From the NCBI GenBank assembly GCA_919901745.1, contig CAKKPP010000003.1, positions 211,742 to 275,741 on the forward strand: 64,000 nt of DNA. The letters are read 5' to 3'. Below the pieces are notes generated by a model. The model was given only the letters and a program-made list of their open reading frames with translations, ran no database searches and was not told the origin of the DNA. Positions 25,777 through 33,752 of this stretch are shown here, piece by piece. The number at the start of each line of letters is the position of its first letter. The stretch's first letter is position 1. Made by a program: the position numbers and the translations under genes. The stretch comes from Chloroflexota bacterium (lineage in GTDB: Bacteria; Chloroflexota; Limnocylindria; Limnocylindrales; CSP1-4).

Positions 25777-26412
25777 ATGGCGATTCGCCTGGGCGATACG
25801 GCGCCGGACTTCACCGCTTCATCCACCCAGGGCGAGATCCGATTTCACGAGTGGATCGGCGACGACTGGGCGATCCTGTTCTCACATCCCAAGGACTTCA
25901 CGCCGGTGTGTACGACCGAACTGGGCGCCGTCGCGAAGCTCAAGCCCGAGTTCGCGAAGCGCGGCGTCAAGGTCCTGGGGTTGAGCGTCGACGGCGTCGC
26001 GGACCACGAGGGCTGGTCGCGGGACATCGAGGAGACCCAGGGCGTCAAGCTCAACTTCCCGCTTGTCGCCGACAAGGATCGCGTCGTGGCCCACGCCTAC
26101 GACATGATCCATCCGGAGGCCGACAACACGGCGACCGTCCGCTCGGTCTTCGTCATCGACAACAGCAAGAAGGTCCGCCTGACGCTGACCTACCCAGCGA
26201 GCACCGGCCGCAACTTCGACGAGATCCTGCGCACGGTCGACTCGCTCAAGCTCACGTCGCAGCACTCGGTGGCCACGCCGGCCAACTGGGCGCACGGCGA
26301 CGACGTGATCATCCTCGCCACGCTCAGCGACGAGCAGGCGAAGGAGAAGTTCCCCGAGGGCTGGCGCGCGGAGAAGCCGTATCTCCGTTACGTGCCGGAC
26401 CCGACCAGGTAG
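25777..26412 (+). CDS. 1-Cys peroxiredoxin, Prx6 family
   Basis: Thiol peroxidase of 211 residues. Peroxidatic Cys lies in DFTPVCTTELG, with the catalytic Arg/Thr setting usual for Prx6. There is no second cysteine in the protein, so it must be recycled by an external thiol. The C-terminal region (NWAHGDDVIILATLSDEQAKEKFPEGW) is the long arm typical of Prx6. ATG at 25777 has a strong Shine-Dalgarno (GGGAGG). It ends seven bases before the second rhodanese-E1 gene, so it belongs to the sulfur cluster, perhaps protecting persulfide or thiocarboxylate intermediates. Confidence 0.92.
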   Translation: MAIRLGDTAPDFTASSTQGEIRFHEWIGDDWAILFSHPKDFTPVCTTELGAVAKLKPEFAKRGVKVLGLSVDGVADHEGWSRDIEETQGVKLNFPLVADKDRVVAHAYDMIHPEADNTATVRSVFVIDNSKKVRLTLTYPASTGRNFDEILRTVDSLKLTSQHSVATPANWAHGDDVIILATLSDEQAKEKFPEGWRAEKPYLRYVPDPTR

Positions 26413-26419
26413 GCGACGC

Positions 26420-27646
26420 ATGGCGAAGTCCTACGCCGATCTCCTGCGCGAGGCGCGGGAGCAGATCCCGGAGGTCACCCCGGCCGCTGCCGATGGCCTC
26501 CGGGACGGCCGCGGTGCGTTGATCGTCGACGTCCGCGAGGACGAGGAGTGGGACGCCGGGCACGTGCCCGGCGCCGCCCACATCTCGAAGAGCTACATCG
26601 AACAGCGGATCGAGGACGCGGCCCCCGGCCGTGATCGCCCGATCGTCCTGTACTGTGCCGGAGGCGTCCGCTCGCTGTTCGCGGCGCAGACGCTCGCAGC
26701 GATGGGCTACACCGACGTCACGTCGATGCTCGGGGGCTTCCAGCGCTGGAAGGCCGAGGGGCGCGAGATCGCGATGCCCGTCGCCCTGACCAGCGAGCAG
26801 AAGATCCGCTATTCCCGCCACCTGCTGATGCCCGAGGTGGGCGCCGAGGGCCAGGCCAAGCTGCTCGGCTCGAAGGTGCTGCTCATCGGGGCCGGCGGGT
26901 TGGGCTCATCGGCGGCGCTCTATCTCGCGGCCGCCGGGGTGGGCACCATCGGGATCATCGACTTCGACGTGGTCGATCTGTCCAACCTGCAGCGCCAGGT
27001 CATCCACGCCAACGACCGGATCGGCGAGCGCAAGACCGAGTCGGCCAGGCGCACGATCAACGCCCTGAACCCCGACGTGAACGTGCTGCTCCACGACGAG
27101 ATGCTCATCGCCGCGAACGTCGAGCGGGTCATCGCCGGCTACGACGTGATCGTCGATGGCACCGACACGTTCGAGACCCGCTACCTGCTCAACGATGCCG
27201 CGATCGCCCTGCGCATCCCGGTGGTCCACGCCAGTGTCTTCCGGTTCGAGGGCCAGCTGACCGCGTTCGTGCCCTACGAGGGTCCCTGCTATCGCTGCCT
27301 CTATCCCACCCCGCCACCACCGGAGATGGCCCCCGGCTGCTCCGTCGCCGGCGTCCTCGGGGTGGTCCCCGGGATCATGGGTCTGCTCCAGGCCAACGAG
27401 GCGATCAAGCTCCTCCTCGGGATCGGTGACAGCCTCGCCGGGCGACTCGTCCTGTTCGATGCCCTCGATGCCTCGTTCACCGAGCTCCGCCTGCGCCGCG
27501 ATCCCGACTGCCCGGTCTGCTCCGATGCCGCCGTCGCGGCCCGCGCAGCCGGCACCCCGCTGGCCGTCCCCGCGTTCGGTGCCGATGCGCCGTTCGTCCT
27601 CGGCGGCGGTCTCGGGGCCGGAGCCGTGGCGGGGGGCGGCGCATGA
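26420..27646 (+). CDS. Rhodanese-E1 sulfur-carrier activating enzyme (MoeB/MoeZ-like), copy 2
   Basis: A 408-residue paralogue of the enzyme at 23481 with the same architecture. The rhodanese head differs clearly (active-site loop LYCAGGVRS, Cys79, against CSSEIRS), while the E1 part from residue 119 is identical in protein and DNA. The rhodanese loop often decides the sulfur donor or acceptor, so the two proteins may bring sulfur from different sources to the same carrier. Its stop overlaps the CysM gene start (ATGA), while copy 1 overlaps the carrier gene in the same way. Confidence 0.88.
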   Translation: MAKSYADLLREAREQIPEVTPAAADGLRDGRGALIVDVREDEEWDAGHVPGAAHISKSYIEQRIEDAAPGRDRPIVLYCAGGVRSLFAAQTLAAMGYTDVTSMLGGFQRWKAEGREIAMPVALTSEQKIRYSRHLLMPEVGAEGQAKLLGSKVLLIGAGGLGSSAALYLAAAGVGTIGIIDFDVVDLSNLQRQVIHANDRIGERKTESARRTINALNPDVNVLLHDEMLIAANVERVIAGYDVIVDGTDTFETRYLLNDAAIALRIPVVHASVFRFEGQLTAFVPYEGPCYRCLYPTPPPPEMAPGCSVAGVLGVVPGIMGLLQANEAIKLLLGIGDSLAGRLVLFDALDASFTELRLRRDPDCPVCSDAAVAARAAGTPLAVPAFGADAPFVLGGGLGAGAVAGGGA

Positions 27647-27648
27647 GC
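26772..27648 (+). repeat. 877-bp direct repeat with no mismatch found, copy 2 (E1 domain)
   Basis: Second copy of the 23833-24709 repeat, same orientation. Both borders are sharp: upstream the rhodanese coding sequences differ, downstream the genes differ (CysO after copy 1, CysM after copy 2). Confidence 0.93.
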
Positions 27649-28665
27649 AAGGCGGCGGGGACCAAGGAGGCGCTCGGGGCGCACCCGAGTCATCGGCATG
27701 CCCACGACGACCTTGCCCCTCACGGCGGTCGGTACGACGACATCCTCGACGCGATCGGCCACACGCCGCTCGTGGAGATCCCCCGGATGTCGCCGAACCC
27801 CGAGGTGCGGATCTTCGCCAAGCTCGAGTTCATGAACCCGACCGGTTCGGTGAAGGACCGCGTCGCGAAATATCTCGTCGAGGATCTCGAGGCACGCGGC
27901 CTGCTCCACGAGGACTCGATCATCCTCGAGCCGACGTCCGGCAACACCGGCATCGCGCTGGCGATGATCGGGCGTCGCAAGGGCTACCGCGTCGCTCTCG
28001 TCATGCCCGACAACATCACGATGGAGCGGCGCCAGATGGCGGCGCTGTTCGGGGCGGAGGTCATCGATTCTCCCGGGGAGCAGGGTTCGAACGGAGCGAT
28101 CGCGCTGGCCAAGCACCTCGTGGCGAAGGATCCGCGCTTCGTGATGCCCTATCAGTACGGCAACGCCGCGAATCCCCTGGCGCACTACGAGACCACGGGG
28201 CCCGAGATCCTCGCCGACTGCCCCGAGATCGACGTGTTCGTGGCCGGCCTCGGGACCGGCGGCACGCTGATGGGCGTGTCGCGCTACCTGCGCGAACACA
28301 AGCCGGGCGTCCGGATCGTGGCCGTCGAGCCGTTGCCCGGCGAGAACGTCCAGGGGCTGCGTTCGCTCGACGAGGGTTTCGTGCCGGAGATCATCGACCC
28401 GTCGCTGCTCGACGCGAAGTTCCTCGTTTCCAATCGCGATTCGATCGCAGCATTGCGCGAGCTCGTCTTTCGCGAGGGGATCTTCGCCGGTCCGTCCTGC
28501 GGGGCCGTGCTGGTGACGGCGGCGAGAGTTGCGAGCACGATGGAGCACGGAACGATCGTCGCGCTGTTGCCCGACGGCGGCTGGAAATACCTGTCCGCGG
28601 GCACGTTCAGCCGTGACCTTGACGACATGGACGACGACCTCGAGGGCGGGGTCAGTTGGTGGTGA
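27643..28665 (+). CDS. cysM: CysM-type cysteine synthase, probably sulfur-carrier dependent
   Basis: PLP enzyme of 340 residues. The PLP Lys lies in NPTGSVKDRVA, the substrate loop in EPTSGNTGIALA and the phosphate loop in GLGTGGTLMG. The segment LRSLDEGFVPEIIDP closely matches mycobacterial CysM, where the Arg (Arg220 as I recall) selects O-phosphoserine over O-acetylserine and thiocarboxylated CysO is the sulfur donor. The ending GGWKYLSAGTFS also fits. A 30-residue His-rich N-terminal extension precedes the catalytic core. It lies between E1 copy 2 and the JAMM protease, both overlapping, which is the context expected for the CysO route. Confidence 0.9.
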   Translation: MSKAAGTKEALGAHPSHRHAHDDLAPHGGRYDDILDAIGHTPLVEIPRMSPNPEVRIFAKLEFMNPTGSVKDRVAKYLVEDLEARGLLHEDSIILEPTSGNTGIALAMIGRRKGYRVALVMPDNITMERRQMAALFGAEVIDSPGEQGSNGAIALAKHLVAKDPRFVMPYQYGNAANPLAHYETTGPEILADCPEIDVFVAGLGTGGTLMGVSRYLREHKPGVRIVAVEPLPGENVQGLRSLDEGFVPEIIDPSLLDAKFLVSNRDSIAALRELVFREGIFAGPSCGAVLVTAARVASTMEHGTIVALLPDGGWKYLSAGTFSRDLDDMDDDLEGGVSWW

Positions 28666-29117
28666 GCCGCCATCCCGGCCCTGCGTCCGTGACGATCCCG
28701 GGCACGATCAGAGCGGCGATCGTGGTCCAGGCTCGCGCCGAGGACCCGAACGAATCATGCGGGCTGATCATCGGCGACCGATCCGCCGCCGATGGAGGCG
28801 CGGCGCTGCGCTACGAGCCGCTCCGGAACCTCGCCGCGTCTCCCTACCTGTACGAGATTCACCCGGACGACCTGTACCGCCTGACGATCGGGACGGATGA
28901 GGCCGACGAGGTCTTCTGGGGGATCGTCCACTCCCACACGCACACGCCGGCCCGCCCATCGCCGACCGACATCCACCAGGCGTTTTACCCGGACGCGCTG
29001 TACATCCTGGTCTCGCTGGACCCGAGCGAGGCCGACCCATCGGACGGCAACGAGAGCCTCCGGGCGTGGCGAATCATCGACGGTGACGTGCACGAAGTCG
29101 AGGTCGCCCGAGGCTGA
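28662..29117 (+). CDS. mec: JAMM/MPN+ zinc metalloprotease, Mec-like
   Basis: A 151-residue protease of the JAB1/MPN+ fold. The full JAMM motif is present: Glu31 in NESCGLI and His90-x-His92-x7-Ser100-x2-Asp103 in VHSHTHTPARPSPTD. In mycobacteria Mec+ cuts the CysO-cysteine adduct to free cysteine; relatives such as HcyD and QbsD trim extra residues after the Gly-Gly of a carrier. Since the carrier here has 11 such residues, this enzyme may do one or both jobs. GTG at 28662 overlaps the cysM stop (GTGA); TTG at 28656 or GTG at 28659 are alternatives. Confidence 0.87.
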   Translation: MSRHPGPASVTIPGTIRAAIVVQARAEDPNESCGLIIGDRSAADGGAALRYEPLRNLAASPYLYEIHPDDLYRLTIGTDEADEVFWGIVHSHTHTPARPSPTDIHQAFYPDALYILVSLDPSEADPSDGNESLRAWRIIDGDVHEVEVARG

Positions 29118-29167
29118 CGCAAGGGCCCCAGCTGACGCGAGGGGCCCCAGCTGACGCGATGGGCCCA
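29113..29167. repeat. Three tandem 18-19-bp units after the JAMM gene
   Basis: The unit GCTGACGCRAGGGGCCCCA occurs three times with small changes. Each carries a GGGCCC core that can pair with itself. It spans the end of the sulfur cluster and the end of the convergent UspA gene, so it may act as a bidirectional transcription end. Confidence 0.6.
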
Positions 29168-29176
29168 GGGGCTGTC

Positions 29177-30064
29177 TCAGCGAACGATCATCACCGAGCA
29201 GTCGGCGTGGAGCAGCACATTCCGGGCCACTGATCCCAACATGGCCCGCACGATCCCGGTCCGACCCCGCGAGCCGAGGACGATGAGCCCCGATCCCCGG
29301 GCCTTGGCCGCCTCGAGGATCCGATGGGCAGCATCGCCCTCGGCCGTGATCGCCTCCGCGCGGAACCCGGCCTTTCGCAGGCGTTCGGCGCCGGCGCTCG
29401 CGATCGCGGTCGCCTGCTCACGGGCTGCCTCGACGTCGGCCGCATGAGCGGCCAGCACGTCGTCATACATGGTGGGTGCGACGCCCACGATCCACGGTCC
29501 TGCAACTTCCGCTACCGAGAGAACGCCGCACGGTTCGTCGGCGAACGGGGACCACGATTCGAGCAGCTGCATCGCCCGCTCGGAAACGGGTGACCCGTCG
29601 TCGGCAATGAGAATCGGCCCGATGGCCGCTCGCCGGGCGACGAGGACGGGGCATGGGGCGTGATCGACGACCTCAGACGATGTCGATCCGATGAGCATCG
29701 ACGCGATCGGGCCATGCCCGCGGCTGCCGAGGATCACCAGATCGGCTCCGAAGGCGCGCGCCTCGTCCACGATGCCGGTCGCGGCACGACCCTCACGGCG
29801 GACGGAATCGACGGTGACGCCTTGGCGGCGCAGGTCCCGCTCGACCGCCTCCAGCGCCGCCGTGATGCTCCGGACGAGGTCGTCGTAGAGCTCGCCGAGA
29901 TTGGCCGGTCCGGGCGCAAGCCACGGTGTCGGGATGACGCCGACGGGGCGCTCGACGACCGCAACGACGCGGATCGCCGATCCGTCCGGCCACGGCAGCG
30001 ACGCCGTCAGGTCTCGCGCAACCGCCGCGCTCTCCGATCCGTCGGTTGCCAGCAGGATCCGCAT
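29177..30064 (-). CDS. Tandem universal stress protein (UspA-type)
   Basis: A 295-residue protein made of two Usp domains (about 1-145 and 150-295). Each ends in the ATP-binding pattern GSRGxG-x9-GS: LGSRGHGPIASMLIGSTSSEV and LGSRGRTGIVRAMLGSVARNV. The first starts MRILLATDGS; the second domain (ILIADDGS) keeps an acidic pair. Such tandem Usp proteins bind ATP and help under energy or oxygen stress. It stands alone at the end of a minus-strand block and converges with the sulfur cluster. Confidence 0.9.
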   Translation of the reverse strand: MRILLATDGSESAAVARDLTASLPWPDGSAIRVVAVVERPVGVIPTPWLAPGPANLGELYDDLVRSITAALEAVERDLRRQGVTVDSVRREGRAATGIVDEARAFGADLVILGSRGHGPIASMLIGSTSSEVVDHAPCPVLVARRAAIGPILIADDGSPVSERAMQLLESWSPFADEPCGVLSVAEVAGPWIVGVAPTMYDDVLAAHAADVEAAREQATAIASAGAERLRKAGFRAEAITAEGDAAHRILEAAKARGSGLIVLGSRGRTGIVRAMLGSVARNVLLHADCSVMIVR

Positions 30065-30162
30065 CGGGCACCTCCTCGTGCCGACTGATCATCGCTTCAA
30101 GACGGGTCGCTCACACCGGGCGAAGGCACCTTCCCGAGGGGCCATCCGGCCCGATCGGTGCC

Positions 30163-30969
30163 CTAGCCGGCCCGCGCAGCGAGGGCCTCGATCAGGCTCA
30201 CTTCAGTCGCCGTTGCGCCGAGATCGAGACGAGCGCCAACGCGCGCGGCAAGCGGCGGCTCGAGATAGGTGGTGGCCAGCGTTGGCCACCCCGCCTCGGC
30301 GAAGACGTTGGCCGGTGGTCCATCGAGGAGAACGCGGCCGGCCCCCATCACCACGACGCGCTCGAACGAATCGGCGACGAAGCGCATATCGTGACTGATG
30401 GCGATGACCGTTCGTCCGGCCGCCCCGAGGTCGCTCACGATCCGCCTGACCCGATCGACGCCGTCGGCGTCCTGGCCGGTCGTCGGTTCGTCCAGGATCA
30501 CGACCCGTGTGTCCATCGCGAGGATGGAGGCGAGGGCGAGGAGCTTCCGCCGGGAGTAGCCGAGGTCGTACGGGTTCTGGTCGGCCACCCCGTCGAGACC
30601 AACCGCGACGAGCGCCGCGTCCACGGCTGCCGCCAGCTCCCCTCCGCGCCGGCCAAGGTTGCGCGGCCCGAATGCCACCTCGGTCCGCACCTTGCCGGCG
30701 AAGATCTGGCGATCGGGATCCTGGAACGCGAGCCCGACGCGGGCCGCGAGGTGGGCGACTCGGATTCCCGCCGTGGGCGCACCGTCGAGGAAGACCTCGC
30801 CCATCGTCGGCCGCAGGAGGCCGTTGAGGTGCTTGACGAGCGTGGACTTGCCCGAGCCGTTCTGGCCGATGATGGCCACCCGCTCGCCGTCCTGGATCGT
30901 GAGATCGATGCCATCGAGAGCACGCGATCCGCCCGGATAATCGAAAACGAGACCGCGAATCTCGATCAT
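30163..30969 (-). CDS. ECF transporter ATPase, second subunit
   Basis: One of two ATPases of an energy-coupling-factor vitamin/nucleobase-type importer, 268 residues. Walker A is GQNGSGKST, Walker B VVILDEPTTGQD and the H-loop AISHDMRFV. The usual LSGGQ signature is replaced by YSRRK (DLGYSRRKLLALASILAM). The start overlaps the other ATPase gene stop (ATGA). The paired ATPase has a canonical signature, so the dimer is asymmetric. Last gene of the ECF operon. Confidence 0.88.
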   Translation of the reverse strand: MIEIRGLVFDYPGGSRALDGIDLTIQDGERVAIIGQNGSGKSTLVKHLNGLLRPTMGEVFLDGAPTAGIRVAHLAARVGLAFQDPDRQIFAGKVRTEVAFGPRNLGRRGGELAAAVDAALVAVGLDGVADQNPYDLGYSRRKLLALASILAMDTRVVILDEPTTGQDADGVDRVRRIVSDLGAAGRTVIAISHDMRFVADSFERVVVMGAGRVLLDGPPANVFAEAGWPTLATTYLEPPLAARVGARLDLGATATEVSLIEALAARAG

Positions 30970-31769
30970 CGGGCGAACGCGCCGGCGGGGATCGTCAGTC
31001 CGCGCTCCGTGGCCGCGCGCGCGAGCCGAACCCGCGCCGGCGACTCCACGCCGATCGCGGCCAGTGCCGGGTCCTCGAGCACCGACGCAGCCGGTCCGTC
31101 GAGCGCGATCCGGCCGCCGTCGAGGGCGATGATCCGGCTGCAGAGGCCGTCGAGCAGGTCCGTCTTGTGCTCGGCGATGAGCAGCGCGGTCCCCGTCGCC
31201 GCAAGATCGCGCAATGCGGCCCCGACGAGGCGCGTCCCCTCGGGATCCAGTTGCGCCGTGGGCTCGTCGAGGACGAGCAACCGCGGCCCCATGGCGAGGA
31301 TCGACGCGACGGCCACAAGCTGCGCCTGGCCGCCGGACAGCCGGGCCGGATCGCGGTCCGCCAGCGCCTCGATCCGCAGCGTCGCCATGGCGTCGCGCGT
31401 TCGTCGGACCGTCTCCGCGACCGACCGCCCGAGATTGACCGAGCCGAGTGCCACCTCCTCGAAGACCGTCGCCGTCACGCCCGAACGCTGGGTGTTCGAG
31501 TCCTGGAAGACAAGGCCGACACTGGCGGCAAGCTCATGGGTGGGGCGGCCGACCGTCGAGATGCCGTCCACGCGCACCTCGCCCGTCAGGGTCCCGCCGA
31601 TCGAGGCCGGGGCAAGGCCGGCGGCCACCAGGCACAGCGTCGACTTGCCGGCATCGTTGCGACCGACGAGACCCACGATGTCTCCGGGGGCGATCTCGAG
31701 ATCCAGGTCCTGGAGGACCTGCCGGGCGTAGCCGGGATAGCGGTACGAGACTCCGCGCATCGACAGCAT
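30966..31769 (-). CDS. ECF transporter ATPase, first subunit
   Basis: ATPase of 267 residues with Walker A GRNDAGKST, a normal signature LSGGQAQLVAVAS, Walker B LLVLDEPTAQLD and H-loop IAEHKTD. Together with the following gene it forms the heterodimeric motor of the ECF module, binding the coupling helices of EcfT. The start lies six bases after the EcfT gene. Confidence 0.89.
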   Translation of the reverse strand: MLSMRGVSYRYPGYARQVLQDLDLEIAPGDIVGLVGRNDAGKSTLCLVAAGLAPASIGGTLTGEVRVDGISTVGRPTHELAASVGLVFQDSNTQRSGVTATVFEEVALGSVNLGRSVAETVRRTRDAMATLRIEALADRDPARLSGGQAQLVAVASILAMGPRLLVLDEPTAQLDPEGTRLVGAALRDLAATGTALLIAEHKTDLLDGLCSRIIALDGGRIALDGPAASVLEDPALAAIGVESPARVRLARAATERGLTIPAGAFAR

Positions 31770-31775
31770 GGCGGT

Positions 31776-32660
31776 CTACAGCGGCGCGGGCAGCGAGCCG
31801 CTGACCCGGCCGACGGCCACGGCAAGAAACAGCCCGACGAGCAGCCAGCGAACGAGCCGCTGCCGCCCCGAGTCGGGGAGCGTCCACAGCAGGTGCCTCC
31901 GCCCCGGCCGCCCGAAGGCCCGGACCTCGAGCGCGAGGCTCCGCTCCTCGACCTCGGTGAGCGATGACAGGATCACCGGCCCGACCAACGGCATGACGCC
32001 GCGAACCCGGGCGCCGAGGCTGCCCTCCGTGTCGAGGCCGCGGGCCCGCTGCGCGGCCTGGATCGTCTGGGCCCGCTCGATCATCGCGGGGATCGTCTCG
32101 AGGGTCGCCGCGGCCGCGAACGCGACTCTGGGCGGCACACCGCGTCGCTCGAGGTCAACGACGAGGGCCCGTGGGTCCGTGGTCAGTCCGAACAGCCCGA
32201 GGGCCATCGCGATGACGAAGAGGCGCACGATGATCTGGGCCGCGAAGTCCACGCCTTCGAGCGTCGCGTCGAACGGTCCGATCACGAACAGCACCGTCTC
32301 GCCGGCCCGCGTGAACACCGACACGAGCGCCACCGATACGGCGATCGGCAGGCTGATGAGCGCGGCGAGCCGCACCAGCCGTCCCAGGAGTCCGGCGACG
32401 ATCGCGCCGGGGACGACGCCGAGGACGAGGATCGCGAGCGGTCCGACGTATCCGCCGAGGACGAACGCGCCGAGTGTGGCCATCGTCGCGGCGGTGGCCT
32501 TCGTCAACGGATTCTGCCGGTGATACGCGGTCGGCGTGGCCGGGGCGAGCCCGGCGAGGTACGCCGCATCCGCCTCCGAGAGCTGGTCGGCCCCCGGCGG
32601 CGGAGCGGTCGTCGCGTCGTCGATGCCGTCAGCCCTCCGCCGTGCCGACCGCTCGCTCAC
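31776..32660 (-). CDS. ecfT: ECF transporter transmembrane component EcfT
   Basis: Scaffold membrane subunit, 294 residues with about five or six hydrophobic helices. The cytoplasmic coupling helices carry the family motifs: ERAQTIQAAQRARGLDTEGS (Ala-Arg-Gly) and ERSLALEVRAFGRPGRR (the second A-R-G-like motif). It joins the two ATPases to the substrate-binding S component. The GTG start lies 32 bases inside the S-component gene, so they are translationally coupled. The first 40 residues are polar and disordered. Confidence 0.88.
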   Translation of the reverse strand: MSERSARRRADGIDDATTAPPPGADQLSEADAAYLAGLAPATPTAYHRQNPLTKATAATMATLGAFVLGGYVGPLAILVLGVVPGAIVAGLLGRLVRLAALISLPIAVSVALVSVFTRAGETVLFVIGPFDATLEGVDFAAQIIVRLFVIAMALGLFGLTTDPRALVVDLERRGVPPRVAFAAAATLETIPAMIERAQTIQAAQRARGLDTEGSLGARVRGVMPLVGPVILSSLTEVEERSLALEVRAFGRPGRRHLLWTLPDSGRQRLVRWLLVGLFLAVAVGRVSGSLPAPL

Positions 32661-33696
32661 CCTGCGGGAACCGGGCGGTGAATCGCCGCGAGAGTGTCCC
32701 GAGCAGCGCGAACACGACGATGTACGTCAGCGTCTTGTCGATCGGATCGGAGATGAGGCCCTGTTGCAGTACGGCGGTCTGGAGGTCGGCGCCCGCCTGC
32801 TGGAACGAGGCCACGAGGATGTCGGTCCCGGATCCCGTGACTCCGCCGAACACGACTGCTGAGATGGGCGCCGAGATGAGCGCCGAGACGACCCCGCAGA
32901 TTGCCCCTCCCACCACGATGTAGGCCACGCCCAGGTCACGGCGCAGGAAGAGGTACACGACCAGCAGGATCGCCGTCAGGACGACGGCAATGCCGATGAT
33001 GACGGCGATGGCGATGAAGAACGGCTCGACGGTCGCCAAGTCGCTGCCGATCAGGGCACCCTTCAGGTAGGCAGGCAGGATCCCGAAGTAAGCGAGCGAC
33101 GCAAGTACCCCGATCGCCACGGCGGCACCGAGGACGAGCGGCACAGTCGGGGTGTTCGGTCGGCTGCGGAAGAAGCCGTAGTAGCCGAAGATCCCGGCAA
33201 GGAGCCCGATCTCTGCAGCGACGATCGCAAATGGCCAGGCGTACGGGCTGCCGAACGGGGTGCCCGACAGCACGAATGTCCAGATGAGATTGGCAAGCAG
33301 GCCGGTGAGGGCGCCGGGGATGGGCCCGGCGAGGACTCCCACGAGGATCGTCCCGATCGAGTCCATGTAGACCGGCATCTTGAGTGCCGTGCCCACGGTC
33401 TGGCCGAGGACGATGTTGATCGCGATGGCGATCGGGATCAGGACGATCGTCCGCGTATCGAACTGACGGGTGATCGAGTCCAGACGGCGGGTCTGGAGGT
33501 ACTCCACGAGCGCGTAGGCGACGAACCCGACCAGCAGGGCGATCGCCACGATGAGCGCGAATTGATTGGAACCGGCGATCAGGAACGTGTCCGGGTCGAC
33601 CGTGGGGTCCAGCGCCCCGACAGAAGCAAGCCCCAAAACGATCACCGCCAGCGCCGCGACGACGCCGATCAGGACCCGAATGAAGCTCCCTGACAT
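32629..33696 (-). CDS. ECF transporter S component, substrate unknown
   Basis: Membrane substrate-binding subunit, 355 residues, larger than most S components (about 180-200). Hydrophobic helices fill most of the length, and the core TIVLIPIAIAINIVLGQTVG...GPIPGALTGLLANLIWT is of S-component type. The N-terminal helix and the extra C-terminal membrane half (about 200-340) are unusual. ATG at 33696 has a strong Shine-Dalgarno GGAGGAGG. Immediately upstream in the operon is a nucleoside hydrolase, so a nucleoside, nucleobase or ribose is a fair guess for the substrate. Confidence 0.8.
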   Translation of the reverse strand: MSGSFIRVLIGVVAALAVIVLGLASVGALDPTVDPDTFLIAGSNQFALIVAIALLVGFVAYALVEYLQTRRLDSITRQFDTRTIVLIPIAIAINIVLGQTVGTALKMPVYMDSIGTILVGVLAGPIPGALTGLLANLIWTFVLSGTPFGSPYAWPFAIVAAEIGLLAGIFGYYGFFRSRPNTPTVPLVLGAAVAIGVLASLAYFGILPAYLKGALIGSDLATVEPFFIAIAVIIGIAVVLTAILLVVYLFLRRDLGVAYIVVGGAICGVVSALISAPISAVVFGGVTGSGTDILVASFQQAGADLQTAVLQQGLISDPIDKTLTYIVVFALLGTLSRRFTARFPQGERAVGTAEG

Positions 33697-33752
33697 ACCG
33701 CCCTCCTCCTCGTGGTTGTCCGGCTGTCGACCGGCCAGCATCCCTCCACCGT

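Noticed and set aside
23481-27646. Rhodanese-E1 pair as ThiF/MoeB for thiamine or molybdopterin synthesis
   Set aside because: No thi or moa genes lie nearby, while CysO-, CysM- and Mec-like genes do. The alternative stays possible for one copy.
29113-29167. Triple repeat as a CRISPR-like array
   Set aside because: The units are directly adjacent with no spacers.
30046-31731. 561-residue plus-strand ORF
   Set aside because: It lies antisense to the two ECF ATPase genes. Its translation is a low-complexity R/P/S/A string with no family pattern, typical of GC-rich shadow frames.
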